Below are positions 44,933-53,636 of a stretch of DNA of 64,000 nt, one piece after another. The stretch comes from Kaistia granuli DSM 23481 (lineage in GTDB: Bacteria > Pseudomonadota > Alphaproteobacteria > Rhizobiales > Kaistiaceae), in assembly GCF_000380505.1 (NCBI RefSeq), contig NZ_AQYH01000004.1:1-64000 (forward strand). The letters run 5' to 3'. The notes under the pieces are model-generated. The model made no database searches, had not been told where the DNA came from, and worked only from the letters and a program-made list of their open reading frames with translations. Numbering within the stretch: position 1 is the stretch's first letter; each line of letters begins with the position of its first letter. The translations under genes and the position numbers were made by a program.

Positions 44933-46257
44933 GTCGTTGTCTCGGCGATCGCCGCATCGGGCTGACGGTGCCGAGCAAGGGCGACAATGCGGCTGGTGAG
45001 GAGCAGCAGCGCCGTCGCGATCATGGCGAGCGCCGTGCCGGTCAGGCCGAAGGCGCCGATCAGCCACAGGCTAAGGGCGACCGAGGCGACGCCGCCGCCG
45101 ATATTGATGATGGCGAGCGCACGATCCCGGCCGAGGCTGTACAGCCCGTAATTCACCGCGTCGGCCAGCAGGCGGATGATCATGGCGATCAGCATCAGGC
45201 CGAGCAGGGGGCCGTTGATCGGCGTTGCGGGCCCGAGCAGCCATGGCAGGCCGACGAGGGCGGCGGCCCAAACGAGGCTGGCCAGCACGACGGCCGCGAC
45301 GAGAACCCGGGCGGCCATCGAAGTCAGAGCGCGCCGCCAGCTTTCCACGCCGCCGTCGCGCCAGGCGGTGACCAGGGCAGGCAGAGACACCTGCACGATG
45401 GCGGCCGAGACGAGGACGTGCAGGGCATTGGCGATCGACCAGTGCAGGACGAAGACGCCGGCGGCGCCGAGATCGAGTTTGGCGTTGACGATATAGCGAT
45501 CGAGATAGGTCATGCCGACAAGGGCGAGGTCGTTCAGATAGATCAGCCATCCGCCCCGGATGCGGCGGCCGATCCAGCCGGCGTCGAGCGGGGACCGGAG
45601 GATGGCGGCGAGCGGCCAGCCGCGCAGGACGATCCAAAGGCCGGCTACATTGGCGGCGAGCGCCGCCAGCCAGCAGAGAAGCACGAAATCGAGCGTTCTC
45701 AGCGCCGGAAAGGCGATGCCGAGTAGCGCCGCCGGCACGACCCAGGCGCCGGAGCGGATCAGGAGCAGAAAATTGGCGGCGAGCGGCTTGCCGACGCTGA
45801 TCAGGGCGATGTGCAGATCGAAGGCGAAGGCTTCCAGCGCCAGGATCGCGGCGATCACCGGCAGCGGACCCGGCGATGTCACCAGGCCGGCGAATATCAG
45901 CGCGCCACAGGCGGCGCCCGCTACCGCCAGGCTGAAGAGGGTCAGGATCAGTCGGTCGCGCACCCGCCGCCCGGCCTCGAGACGGGGCAGGCCGACGATC
46001 TCGCGGCCGAGGAAATAGGTGACGCCCCATCCGAGCATCACCGGCGTCAGGCCCGCCGCGCCCTGGATCAGGCCGAACTGCCCGACCGCGTCGATGCCGA
46101 GATAGCGGGCGAGATAGATAAGGAGAGCCAGGCGCATGGCGAGGCCCATGCCGCGGATCGCCAGATTGGCGGTCGGCGCGAACAGGGGATGCCGGCCGAT
46201 GGCCCGTTGCTCCGGCAGGCCGGATGAGCCTCCTTGCCGGTGCCGGGGGCCGGTCAA
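44929..46257 (-). CDS. Polysaccharide flippase-like membrane protein (Wzx/MATE-like)
   Basis: Integral membrane protein of about 442 residues with 12 or more hydrophobic helices, of the polysaccharide biosynthesis (MviN/MOP) superfamily. It probably flips lipid-linked repeat units to the periplasm. The start is uncertain: a TTG at 46257 overlaps the upstream GT stop (TTGA), but the first ATG in frame lies about 36 codons further in, just before the helix beginning MRLALLIYLARYLG. GGAGG near 46233 fits neither exactly. It lies between two GT4 genes. Confidence 0.82.
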   Translation of the reverse strand: MTGPRHRQGGSSGLPEQRAIGRHPLFAPTANLAIRGMGLAMRLALLIYLARYLGIDAVGQFGLIQGAAGLTPVMLGWGVTYFLGREIVGLPRLEAGRRVRDRLILTLFSLAVAGAACGALIFAGLVTSPGPLPVIAAILALEAFAFDLHIALISVGKPLAANFLLLIRSGAWVVPAALLGIAFPALRTLDFVLLCWLAALAANVAGLWIVLRGWPLAAILRSPLDAGWIGRRIRGGWLIYLNDLALVGMTYLDRYIVNAKLDLGAAGVFVLHWSIANALHVLVSAAIVQVSLPALVTAWRDGGVESWRRALTSMAARVLVAAVVLASLVWAAALVGLPWLLGPATPINGPLLGLMLIAMIIRLLADAVNYGLYSLGRDRALAIINIGGGVASVALSLWLIGAFGLTGTALAMIATALLLLTSRIVALARHRQPDAAIAETTT

Positions 46258-47390
46258 TTCGGCTGGCCGGCGCCGAGGCCAGCGCGGCTCGCCTCGCCCG
46301 GCCGGGCCGGGCCGGCGATCTGGCATTCGAGTGTGGCGACGAGGATCGTCCAGTCCAGCGCGGCCGCCGCGGCGCGCCCGGCGTCGGCATGGCGGTGCCA
46401 CAGGTCGAGCGCTGCCTCCGCCGCCTCTGCCAGGGCAAGCGGCTCTGGCCGGGCAACCGCTCCGCAGCCGGCGGCGCGGACGATGTCCTTGGCGCCATTG
46501 CCGGGATCATCGGTGGTGACGACCGGCAGCCCGCTCGCCATCGCCTCGGCGACGACGCGGGGAAATCCCTCGCGCTGGCTGGTCAGCATCAGCAGGGCAT
46601 GCTCGGCCAGCAGCCGGATCTTGTCGTCGTCCGAAACGGCGCCGAGAAGGTCGATCGCGGCGCGGGCCGGCGAGGCGTCGATCCGCTGGCGGAGCTCGGC
46701 CAGCGCCGGGCCGTCGCCGGCGATGGTCAGCCGGTCAGGATAGCCGCGCTCCCGCAGGCATTCGAAGGCCGAGACGAGCAGCGGCAGGTTCTTGTGGGCG
46801 GTGATGCGGCCGAGCGACAGGATACCCCGGCGCAGCTGGCCGGGCGGTGCGCGATAGGCCTTGAGATCGAGGCCACTCGGCAGCACGAAGACGGGACGAC
46901 CGGAGGTTCGGCTGATCGCCGTCGCCACGCTATCGCTGATGGCGGCGTTGTGCGCCGTGGCACATGGCAGGAGGCGCTGGATCGCGGCATGGAAGCGGTC
47001 GCTGCGAACCTCGCACCAATGCAGCACGGCGCGTTGGCGCAACGCGCCCGGCAAGGTCACCGCGTGCAGCAGCGGCCATTGATTGAGGATGACGAGGTCA
47101 TAGTCGGCTTGCTGCAGGCGGCGCCGGGTCCAGAGCGCGTAGCGCAAGATGGCCGGCCAGCTCCGCCGCATCCAGGCGCGCGGCGGCGACGTATAGCGCG
47201 GCGCGACCGGGTGGCGGTGAACCCGGACGCCGTCCTGCTCTTCTTCTCCAGCGAGCCCGGCCGCATGGGCGACGCAGAACAAGTCGACCTCGTGGCCGCG
47301 CGCGGCGAGCGCCCGGCCGAGGCCGGCGAAGAACAGCTCCTGTCCGCCGAGGCTCGGCGGATACAGCTCGGTCAGGAGCGCGACGCGCAT
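46254..47390 (-). CDS. Glycosyltransferase family 4 protein
   Basis: GT-B enzyme of 378 residues with an N-terminal acceptor domain (LLTELYPPSLGGQELFFAGL) and a C-terminal donor domain (SLGRITAHKNLPLLVSAF, TSQREGFPRVVAEAMASGLPVV). The REGFPRVVAEA segment is the GT4 donor-binding motif. It starts within the stop of the epimerase gene (TGATG) and ends within the flippase start, so it is part of a tightly coupled operon for an extracellular polysaccharide. Confidence 0.91.
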   Translation of the reverse strand: MRVALLTELYPPSLGGQELFFAGLGRALAARGHEVDLFCVAHAAGLAGEEEQDGVRVHRHPVAPRYTSPPRAWMRRSWPAILRYALWTRRRLQQADYDLVILNQWPLLHAVTLPGALRQRAVLHWCEVRSDRFHAAIQRLLPCATAHNAAISDSVATAISRTSGRPVFVLPSGLDLKAYRAPPGQLRRGILSLGRITAHKNLPLLVSAFECLRERGYPDRLTIAGDGPALAELRQRIDASPARAAIDLLGAVSDDDKIRLLAEHALLMLTSQREGFPRVVAEAMASGLPVVTTDDPGNGAKDIVRAAGCGAVARPEPLALAEAAEAALDLWHRHADAGRAAAAALDWTILVATLECQIAGPARPGEASRAGLGAGQPN

Positions 47391-48376
47391 CAGCCGACGC
47401 CGGCCGGCTCGGCCGCTCTCCGAAGTAGATGCGGGCCGAAATCCGGTTCCTGCCAGAGATCGCGCAGGCCGTCGTCGAGTGTGCGGGCGGGCTGCCAGCC
47501 GAAGCGCTTGCGGATCCTGGAGATATCGGCGGCGAGAAAAGGCCGGTCGACGGCGCGGCTGCGTTCGGGATCGCGCGTGACCTCGAAATCAAAGCCGGCG
47601 ATCGCCCGCATCTTCTCGAGGATCTCGGCGACCGAATGGCAGTGCGAGGTGCCGAGATTGACGGGAAGCCATGTGCCGGGCGCCACCGCGCCGCCAAACG
47701 CCAGGGCGGCGAGGCCGGCGGCCGCGTCGTCGACATGGATATAGTCGCGCCTCGGCCAGAGATTGCCGAGTTGGACCTGCCGGCGCCCGGCCTTCAGCTG
47801 GCTGACGATCTCCGGCACCAGATGCGGGTTGGTCTCGCCGGGGCCGACGACGTTGAACAGCCGGACGGCGATCCCCACCAGGTTCCGGGCTGCGGCGAAA
47901 TGGGCGAGATATTGCTCGGCCTGCAGTTTGGTGAGGCCGTAGAGGTCGGTCGGCCCCAGCGCCGAGCGTTCCTCTACATGCGGGCGCGCGTCGGGGCGGT
48001 AGACGGCGCCGCTGCTGGCCAGAAGGAAGCGGCAGCCGGTCGGCGCCGTCCGCAACAGATTTACCGTGCCGGAAAGGTTCACGGCCAGCGCCCCGAGCGG
48101 ATCGCGGTCGCATTCCGGAATGAAGTGGATGGCGGCGAGATGGAGGATGATCTCGGGCATGAAGGTGTCGATGGCATGGGCCACGACGGCGGCGTCCCGG
48201 ATGTCGCCGCGCAGCAGCGTCATCTGTGCCTGTTCGGCGACGCTGAAACGCTGCGCGCCGAAATGGAGCGTGTCGAGGACGAGCAGGTCGTGCTCCGGCG
48301 CTAGCAGGCGCACCAGCGCCCTGCCGACAAAGCCCGAACCGCCCGTCACCAGAATCCGGCTGCGACGGCTTGCCAT
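47390..48376 (-). CDS. NAD-dependent epimerase/dehydratase (nucleotide-sugar)
   Basis: Extended SDR of 328 residues with GGSGFVG at 12-18, the SSGAVYR strand and catalytic Tyr146/Lys150 in YGLTK. RDYIHVDDAA fits the GDP/UDP-sugar binding region. It resembles GDP-6-deoxy-lyxo-4-hexulose reductase (Rmd-type) and GalE-like enzymes, but the exact product is not clear. It is the first gene of the minus-strand polysaccharide operon and probably makes a sugar donor for the two GT4 enzymes. Confidence 0.9.
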   Translation of the reverse strand: MASRRSRILVTGGSGFVGRALVRLLAPEHDLLVLDTLHFGAQRFSVAEQAQMTLLRGDIRDAAVVAHAIDTFMPEIILHLAAIHFIPECDRDPLGALAVNLSGTVNLLRTAPTGCRFLLASSGAVYRPDARPHVEERSALGPTDLYGLTKLQAEQYLAHFAAARNLVGIAVRLFNVVGPGETNPHLVPEIVSQLKAGRRQVQLGNLWPRRDYIHVDDAAAGLAALAFGGAVAPGTWLPVNLGTSHCHSVAEILEKMRAIAGFDFEVTRDPERSRAVDRPFLAADISRIRKRFGWQPARTLDDGLRDLWQEPDFGPHLLRRAAEPAGVG

Positions 48377-48979
48377 TGAGCTCCCCCCGGAGGCTCAACC
48401 CGGCCGATCGACCTGCGTCGCCGGCGTGGCTTTCATTTCAAGGCTGGCTGCGTATTCGCGACGAATGCCTCGATCGCTCTCCCCCACTTTCGATGCCGCA
48501 GACATGTTGATCAAGGCCGGATTTCTTTAGCACGAGGCTGGGATTTTCCCTAGTCCGGCCGGAATACCCGGTCGCCGAAGCTGAATCCGGAACAGGGCTC
48601 CGATCGCGACAGGGCGGCCGGTCGCGCCGAAGACCCGCTTCGCCAGTGAACAGTTCAGACGAATTATTTATATAACCTTATTGTGTATTCCTTTGCGGAA
48701 TGCACCCAGGAATTGCTGCGGCGCGAGCAGAGCGACAGCAGGGCGGCACAATCGGCAGCGATGGCCGAGTCGAGACTTTCACGCCGGAAGTCGCGGAATG
48801 CGGCGATTATTCGGTGTCTTGTCGGCAATGTCGGCGGATTCTTGATTTAGTTGTGGAGATATTGTGGCGGGCCGGTTTTGATGCATTGCATTCAAACTCT
48901 GGCTGTGTCCTCGCGACAACAGTAATTCGGTCGGGCTGTGATATAGCTAGCTCACGTTCTTAACTGGAGCCCCCCGCCA
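48377..48979. other. Non-coding region with AT-rich promoter area
   Basis: About 600 bases without a convincing gene lie between the divergent polysaccharide operon and the outer-membrane protein gene. From about 48660 the sequence is markedly AT-richer than the rest of the window (ATTATTTATATAACC, ATTCTTGATTTAG). A possible -10 element (GATATAGCT, near 48940) lies about 40 bases before the outer-membrane gene. The open frame at 48700-48963 has no ribosome-binding site and no family features. Regulatory DNA for both flanking units is the likely content. Confidence 0.5.
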
Positions 48980-49657
48980 ATGAACCTTCTTCGTATCTCC
49001 GCTCTCGCGTCCGCCTCGCTGCTCGCTCTGGGCGTCACCGCCCAGGCCGCCGACCTGACCTACGAGCCCGCCCCGGTCGTCGAGGCTGCCCCGGCTGCCT
49101 TCAACTGGACCGGCTTCTACCTCGGCGTGCACGCCGGCGCTGCCATCGTTGACGGCGACTACTCGGTTGTTGGCACGGACATCGGTGGCGACAACGCTAC
49201 CGGCTTCATCGGTGGCGTCCAGGCTGGCTACAACTGGCAGTTCGACAACATCGTGATCGGCGCCCAGACGGACTTCGCCTACACCTCGGCCAAGATCTCG
49301 TCTTGGGACAACACTGCGACCGCTGGCAGCTCGGCTGAGAACAAGCTCGAGTGGCTCGGTTCGACGACGGGTCGCGTCGGCTACGCCTTCGACAACCTGC
49401 TCGTCTACGGCAAGGGCGGTGTCGCCTACGGCCAGTCGAAGATCGACGTCAACACCCCGGTCGGCTCCATCGATGACTCGAAGTGGCATGTTGGCTGGAC
49501 GGCTGGCGTTGGCGCTGAATACGCCTTCACGCAGAACATCACCGGCCTGATCGAGTACAACTATGTCGACCTCGGCTCGGAAGACTACTTCGACAACGCC
49601 GTCAATGCCGACCTGACGACGAACGTCATCAAGGCTGGCCTGAACTACAAGTTCTGA
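48980..49657 (+). CDS. Outer-membrane beta-barrel protein (Omp25/Omp31-like)
   Basis: The 225-residue protein has a signal peptide (LASASLLALGVTAQA, cut before ADLTYEPAP). An eight-stranded OmpA-type barrel is expected. The mature start FNWTGFYLGVHAGA and the repeated GYNWQF, GRVGYAF and AGVGAEYAF strands match the Omp25/Omp31/RopB family of rhizobia and Brucella. The C-terminus ends in KF, a typical barrel signature. CTGGAG precedes the ATG. Codon use is noticeably biased to strong codons, which suggests high expression. A strong terminator follows. Confidence 0.93.
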   Translation: MNLLRISALASASLLALGVTAQAADLTYEPAPVVEAAPAAFNWTGFYLGVHAGAAIVDGDYSVVGTDIGGDNATGFIGGVQAGYNWQFDNIVIGAQTDFAYTSAKISSWDNTATAGSSAENKLEWLGSTTGRVGYAFDNLLVYGKGGVAYGQSKIDVNTPVGSIDDSKWHVGWTAGVGAEYAFTQNITGLIEYNYVDLGSEDYFDNAVNADLTTNVIKAGLNYKF

Positions 49658-49682
49658 TCCGCTTTTCTCGGATCGGTTACGG

Positions 49683-49710
49683 AAAGGCGGCCCATCGGGC
49701 CGCCTTTTTT
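49683..49710 (+). terminator. Rho-independent terminator of the outer-membrane protein gene
   Basis: AAAGGCGGCCC and GGGCCGCCTTT form an 11-bp stem with a 3-base ATC loop, running into six T residues. It lies 26 bases after the stop codon and is the clearest intrinsic terminator in the window. Confidence 0.92.
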
Positions 49711-49821
49711 CGTTTCCAAGACCACAGGGGTCGCGCTTGCGTGGCCCCTTTTTCGTTGAACGCCACCCGTCGCATTTCGACGCGAGGGTGCTTGTCAGGC
49801 GGCGGATCGTCTCGTAAAAGC

Positions 49822-49839
49822 GTTATGTTATAACATAAC
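49822..49839. promoter_or_regulatory. Zur box: perfect 18-bp palindrome GTTATGTTATAACATAAC
   Basis: The perfect dyad matches the consensus of the zinc-uptake regulator Zur in alphaproteobacteria (around TGTTATAACA). It lies 14 bases before the start of a DUF4198 gene followed by a COG0523 GTPase, both known members of Zur regulons. Zinc-loaded Zur bound here should shut off the operon, so expression is expected under zinc limitation. Confidence 0.85.
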
Positions 49840-49853
49840 ATATGGAGCATCCG

Positions 49854-50585
49854 ATGCGGATCCAACGTCTTCTCCTCGTCTCGACCCTTCTCGGTCTCGG
49901 CACCGTCGCCGCCTCCGCGCATGGCATCTGGACGGCGGAGCGCTGGGGCGAGACCGGCATCGTCTACGGCCATGGCGCCGAGGACGGGGCCTATGAGCCG
50001 GCGAAGGTCAAGCAGGTGAGGGCGGTCGACAAGGAAGGCAAGCCGGTCGAGGCCAAGATCGCCGGCCGCAAGGGCGGTGCCGTGGTCGAGGCGGCCGATG
50101 AAGCGGTCATCCTGCTCGTCGATTTCGCCAACGGCATCTATTCGAAGGGCGCCGACGGCCAATGGGTGAACAAGCCGAAGCGCGAGGTTCCCGGCGCCAC
50201 CGAGGCCGGCGACAACTGGAAGCACAACGTCACCATCCGCCATCTGCATGGCGATGCGCTGCCGGAACTGCCGCCGCAGAAGCTGCAGATCGTGCCGCTG
50301 GCGAACCCGACCGAGCTGGCCGCCGGCGCCTTGTTCAAGGTCCGGGTTCTCTTTGACGGCAAGCCGCTCGCGGGTGCCGCCATCACGCCGGACTATGTCA
50401 ACGCGTCCGAGGCGACCCTCGGCAAGACCGATGCGGACGGCGTCGCCGAGGTGCTGATCCGCAATCTCGGGCTCAACGTGATCGCGGTCTCGCATTCCGT
50501 GCCGCTCGCCGATACGCGCGATGCCGACAAGGCGAACCATTTCGCCACGCTCTCCTTCGTCAACGAGCCGCACCACGAACATTGA
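49854..50585 (+). CDS. DUF4198-family periplasmic metal-uptake-associated protein
   Basis: Exported protein of 243 residues with a signal peptide ([17 protein letters not shown], cut before HGIW). GGAG six bases upstream favours the ATG at 49854 rather than 49842. DUF4198 proteins have an Ig/carboxypeptidase-regulatory-like fold and accompany nickel, cobalt or zinc uptake. Here the mature N-terminus begins with His and the C-terminus ends EPHHEH, so metal binding is plausible. It is the first gene after the Zur box. Together with the GTPase downstream it points to zinc scavenging. Confidence 0.87.
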   Translation: MRIQRLLLVSTLLGLGTVAASAHGIWTAERWGETGIVYGHGAEDGAYEPAKVKQVRAVDKEGKPVEAKIAGRKGGAVVEAADEAVILLVDFANGIYSKGADGQWVNKPKREVPGATEAGDNWKHNVTIRHLHGDALPELPPQKLQIVPLANPTELAAGALFKVRVLFDGKPLAGAAITPDYVNASEATLGKTDADGVAEVLIRNLGLNVIAVSHSVPLADTRDADKANHFATLSFVNEPHHEH

Positions 50586-50644
50586 GGTGCCGGTGGCCGG
50601 GGCGGGGTGTCCCGGCCACTTTCGACGAACGCTTCATCACACGG

Positions 50645-51883
50645 ATGCCCTTCATGCCCGCCATCGACGCCGACGGCCGCCTGCCCGTCACCGTGCTTTC
50701 CGGCTTTCTCGGCGCCGGCAAGACGACGCTGCTCAACCATATTCTCAACAATCGCGAGGGACGGCGCGTCGTCGTCATCGTCAACGACATGAGCGAGGTG
50801 AACATCGACGCGGCGCTGGTGCGCGACGGCGGCGCCGATCTGTCGCGAACCGAGGAGCGGCTGGTCGAGATGTCGAATGGCTGCATCTGCTGCACGCTCC
50901 GCGACGATCTCCTGGCCGAAGTCCGCCGGTTGGCGGCGGAGGGCCGGTTCGATTATCTGCTGATCGAAGGCACCGGCATCGCCGAGCCACTGCCGATCGC
51001 CGCGACGTTCTCGTTTCGCGACGAAGCGGACGTGTCGCTCGCCGACGTGGCGCGCCTCGACACCATGGTCACGGTCGTCGATGCGGTGAACCTGCTGCGG
51101 GACTATTCCAGCCCCGACTTCCTGCGCGATCGCGGCGAGACGGCTGGCGAGGGCGACGAGCGGACACTCGTCGATCTCCTCGTCGAGCAGATCGAGTTCG
51201 CTGATGTCATTGTGGTCAACAAGGCCGACGATGTCCCGGCCGAGCAGCGCGACCTGGTCGCCACCATCGTGCGGGCCCTTAATCCGGATGCGAGGATCGT
51301 CTTTGCCGCTTTCGGTCAAGTCGCGATCGACACCGTGCTCGGCACCGGCCTGTTCGATCCGGACAGGGCCGAGGAGCATCCGCTCTGGTTCAAGGAGCTG
51401 AACGGCTTCCGCGACCATGTGCCGGAGACAGAAGAGTACGGCATTTCGAGCTTCGTCTACCGGGCGCGGAGACCCTTTCACCCGGCCCGATTTCAGGCGT
51501 TTCTCGATGCGGGCTGGCCGGGGCTTATCCGGGCGAAGGGCCTGTTCTGGCTGGCGACGCGGCCGCAATGGGTGGGCGACATGAGCCTTGCCGGCGCGAT
51601 CTGCCGAACCGGGCCGATGGGCTTCTGGTGGGCGGCGGTGCCGCGGGAGCACTGGCCGGACGATGCAGAATGGAGCGCGCGGCTGCGGCGCAACTGGGCT
51701 CCGGTCTTCGGCGATCGCCGGCAGGAGCTGGTGTTCATCGGCACGGGCTTCGACGAAATGGCGATGCGGGCGGCGCTCGACGCCGCGCTCGTCGGCCCGG
51801 CCGATCCCGCCCGTTTCGACCTTTCGGCCTTCCGCGATCTCGAGGATCCGTTTCCCGCCTGGCGGCGCGACCGGGCGGCCTGA
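50645..51883 (+). CDS. COG0523-family GTPase, zinc metallochaperone (ZigA/CobW-like)
   Basis: GTPase of 412 residues. P-loop GFLGAGKTT is at 20-28, the metal-binding CxCC (CICC) at 80-83 follows NG, and the guanine motif NKAD appears near 190. The CobW C-terminal domain starts around residue 250 ([15 protein letters not shown]). COG0523 proteins under Zur deliver zinc to client enzymes when zinc is scarce, as known for ZigA and ZagA. The start at 50645 lacks a good ribosome-binding site; 50654 is also possible. It lies 59 bases after the DUF4198 gene. Confidence 0.92.
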   Translation: MPFMPAIDADGRLPVTVLSGFLGAGKTTLLNHILNNREGRRVVVIVNDMSEVNIDAALVRDGGADLSRTEERLVEMSNGCICCTLRDDLLAEVRRLAAEGRFDYLLIEGTGIAEPLPIAATFSFRDEADVSLADVARLDTMVTVVDAVNLLRDYSSPDFLRDRGETAGEGDERTLVDLLVEQIEFADVIVVNKADDVPAEQRDLVATIVRALNPDARIVFAAFGQVAIDTVLGTGLFDPDRAEEHPLWFKELNGFRDHVPETEEYGISSFVYRARRPFHPARFQAFLDAGWPGLIRAKGLFWLATRPQWVGDMSLAGAICRTGPMGFWWAAVPREHWPDDAEWSARLRRNWAPVFGDRRQELVFIGTGFDEMAMRAALDAALVGPADPARFDLSAFRDLEDPFPAWRRDRAA

Positions 51884-51886
51884 ACG

Positions 51887-52216
51887 GTGCGGTTCCCCAA
51901 TCCCTTCGCGCCGCGCGAACCATCGCAGAACGCGGAGGCCGCGGCCCGCATCAAGGCGTGGACCCGGACGGCGCTCGGCCTCGACGAGGCGACGCGCGTC
52001 CTGGTGCACGAGATAGCCTGCGCGCGGCCAGGATGTGCGCCGCGCGAAACCGTGGTGCTGGTGGTGCCGGCCGAGGCGCCGCCGTTCCGGATCGCCCTGC
52101 ACAAGTCGATGCGGGATCTGACCGAGGCCGAACTCGCCAGGGTCTGGCGGGCCCGGTCTTCGGCGATCGACGGGGAAGGGCCGCCCGGCGACGGGCGGCC
52201 GGCTTCGTCGGACTAG
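51887..52216 (+). CDS. Small conserved protein with CARPGC motif, COG0523-linked
   Basis: The 109-residue protein starts at GTG three bases after the GTPase stop. The middle part (EIACARPGCAPRETVVLVV, then FRIALHKSMRDLTEAEL) has a pair of cysteines four residues apart. From memory, similar small proteins with the pattern C-x4-C-x-x-x-E-T lie next to COG0523 GTPases in other proteobacteria, but no function is established. It could be a metal-binding partner of the GTPase. The C-terminal 20 residues are low complexity and overlap the convergent gene by 4 bases. Confidence 0.75.
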   Translation: MRFPNPFAPREPSQNAEAAARIKAWTRTALGLDEATRVLVHEIACARPGCAPRETVVLVVPAEAPPFRIALHKSMRDLTEAELARVWRARSSAIDGEGPPGDGRPASSD

Positions 52217-52932
52217 ATGCTCTCGGGCGGCGTGGCGGACGCCGTCTGGCTCTGGTTGCTGTCGAGGACGACGACCTTCGAACCGGCGGGAACGCGGTTG
52301 TAGAGGTCGAGGATGTCCTGGTTCATCAGCCGGATGCAGCCGGACGAGACGGCCTGGCCGATCGACCAAGGCTGGTTGGTCCCATGGATGCGGTAGAGCG
52401 TGTCCTGGCCGTTGTTGAACAGATACAGCGCGCGGGCGCCGAGCGGATTTTCCGGGCCGCTCTCCATGCCGTTCGCCCATTTGGCGTTGCGCTCGGGGTC
52501 GCGCTTAATCATGTCCTGCGTCGGCGTCCAGCGCGGCCATTCGCGCTTGTACTGGACGGTCGCCGCGCCGGTGAATTCGAGGCCGGCCTTGCCGACGCCG
52601 ACGCCGTAGCGCATCGCCTGGCCGTTTTCCTGGACGAGATAGAGGAAGCGGTTGGCCGGATCGACGACGATGGTGCCGGGCTGCTCGCCGGTCGGGTCCT
52701 TGACGACCTGGCGCATGTAGCGCGGCTTCAGGTGCTTCAGGTCGACGGCCGGAATCGGGAACTTGTCGTCATCGACCGCCGCGTAGCGGCTGACGGTGGC
52801 CGGGTCGAGACGCGGCGGCGCCTCGGCGACCGGGCCGGTGGTGGCGCAGGCGGTCACGACCGGCAGGAGCAGCAACAGGGCGGGGATGTTCAGTCGGCGC
52901 GCCAGGCGCGACGGTTGGGGGGAAAGCGACAT
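52213..52932 (-). CDS. L,D-transpeptidase (ErfK/YbiS/YcfS/YnhG family)
   Basis: Lipoprotein-like enzyme of 239 residues with a hydrophobic N-terminus and lipobox VTAC (Cys29). The YkuD domain spans about 85-225, with His183 in HGTNQPWS and the catalytic Cys199 in SSGCIRL. It forms 3-3 peptidoglycan cross-links or attaches proteins to peptidoglycan in the periplasm. The start is placed at MSLSPQPS rather than nine codons upstream. It is convergent with the zinc operon and downstream of the dsb genes. Such enzymes need a reduced cysteine, which fits a thiol-reducing neighbour. Confidence 0.92.
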   Translation of the reverse strand: MSLSPQPSRLARRLNIPALLLLLPVVTACATTGPVAEAPPRLDPATVSRYAAVDDDKFPIPAVDLKHLKPRYMRQVVKDPTGEQPGTIVVDPANRFLYLVQENGQAMRYGVGVGKAGLEFTGAATVQYKREWPRWTPTQDMIKRDPERNAKWANGMESGPENPLGARALYLFNNGQDTLYRIHGTNQPWSIGQAVSSGCIRLMNQDILDLYNRVPAGSKVVVLDSNQSQTASATPPESI

Positions 52933-52982
52933 GGCGCTTCTTTCTGCTGGGATGGGCATGGGCGAAGGAGGATGGACTTCGA

Positions 52983-53603
52983 TTATTCGGCCTGACGCGC
53001 GCGGGCGTCGGCGACGACCTGCTTGAAGCCGGCATAATCGAGCGTGGTGGTGCGGAACGGCCCGACCAGATAGGTCGGCGTTCCGGTCAGTCCCAGCGAA
53101 TCCGCCTGGGCGAGATTGCGCTGGAGGAGGGCGGTGATCTTCGGGCCGTGGGCGTCGAGATCGGCTTCCAGGCGGGTCATGTCGATGCCGGCGGCCTTCA
53201 TGGCCTTGAGCATGGACTGCTGGTCCGCCTTGCGGCCGGAGATCCCCATCAAGGCGTGATGGGCCTTCTCGTAGCCGCCCTGGTACTTGGCGCCGAGCGC
53301 CAGCTGGGCGCCGAGAATGGAGGACTCGCTGAGGATCGGCCAGTCCTTGTAGACAAGGCGGATCTTGCCGTCTTCCTTGACGACGCGCTCGAGGTCCGGC
53401 GCCGACTTCTTGCAGTAGATGCAGTTGTAGTCGAGATAGGCGACGATGGTGACGTCGCCCTTCGGATTGCCGCCGACCGGGGCCTCGGGATCGTTGAGGA
53501 TCGCATTGACGTCAACCTGCTGCGCCCAGGCTGGGCTGGCCAGCAACGGGGTGACGGCAAGGGCGGCGGTGCTCAAGGCGATAAAGTCGCGACGGTTCAT
53601 CAT
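52983..53603 (-). CDS. DsbA-like thiol:disulfide oxidoreductase
   Basis: Periplasmic thioredoxin-fold protein of 206 residues. The N-terminus NRRDFIALS followed by a hydrophobic stretch looks like a signal peptide of Tat type, probably cut after WAQ. The active site is C61-I-Y-C64 in DYNCIYCKK, and the cis-proline loop is TGTPTY. The family (Com1/BdbD-like) oxidises or isomerises disulfides. It lies 33 bases downstream of a DsbD-like gene, so it may be kept reduced by it, as in the Scs system. Upstream AAGGA supports the start. Confidence 0.9.
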   Translation of the reverse strand: MMNRRDFIALSTAALAVTPLLASPAWAQQVDVNAILNDPEAPVGGNPKGDVTIVAYLDYNCIYCKKSAPDLERVVKEDGKIRLVYKDWPILSESSILGAQLALGAKYQGGYEKAHHALMGISGRKADQQSMLKAMKAAGIDMTRLEADLDAHGPKITALLQRNLAQADSLGLTGTPTYLVGPFRTTTLDYAGFKQVVADARARQAE

Positions 53604-53636
53604 GGTATTCCTTATAGCGATGGGATGAGGCGAAGT

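Noticed and set aside
48700-48963. 87-codon open frame before the outer-membrane gene
   Set aside because: No ribosome-binding site, no signal, helix or family motif, and it lies in an AT-rich promoter region.
51738-52104. Other frames over the zinc operon 3' end
   Set aside because: Arg/Pro/Ala-rich shadows. Only the GTG-started frame at 51887 has a conserved-looking core and operon spacing.
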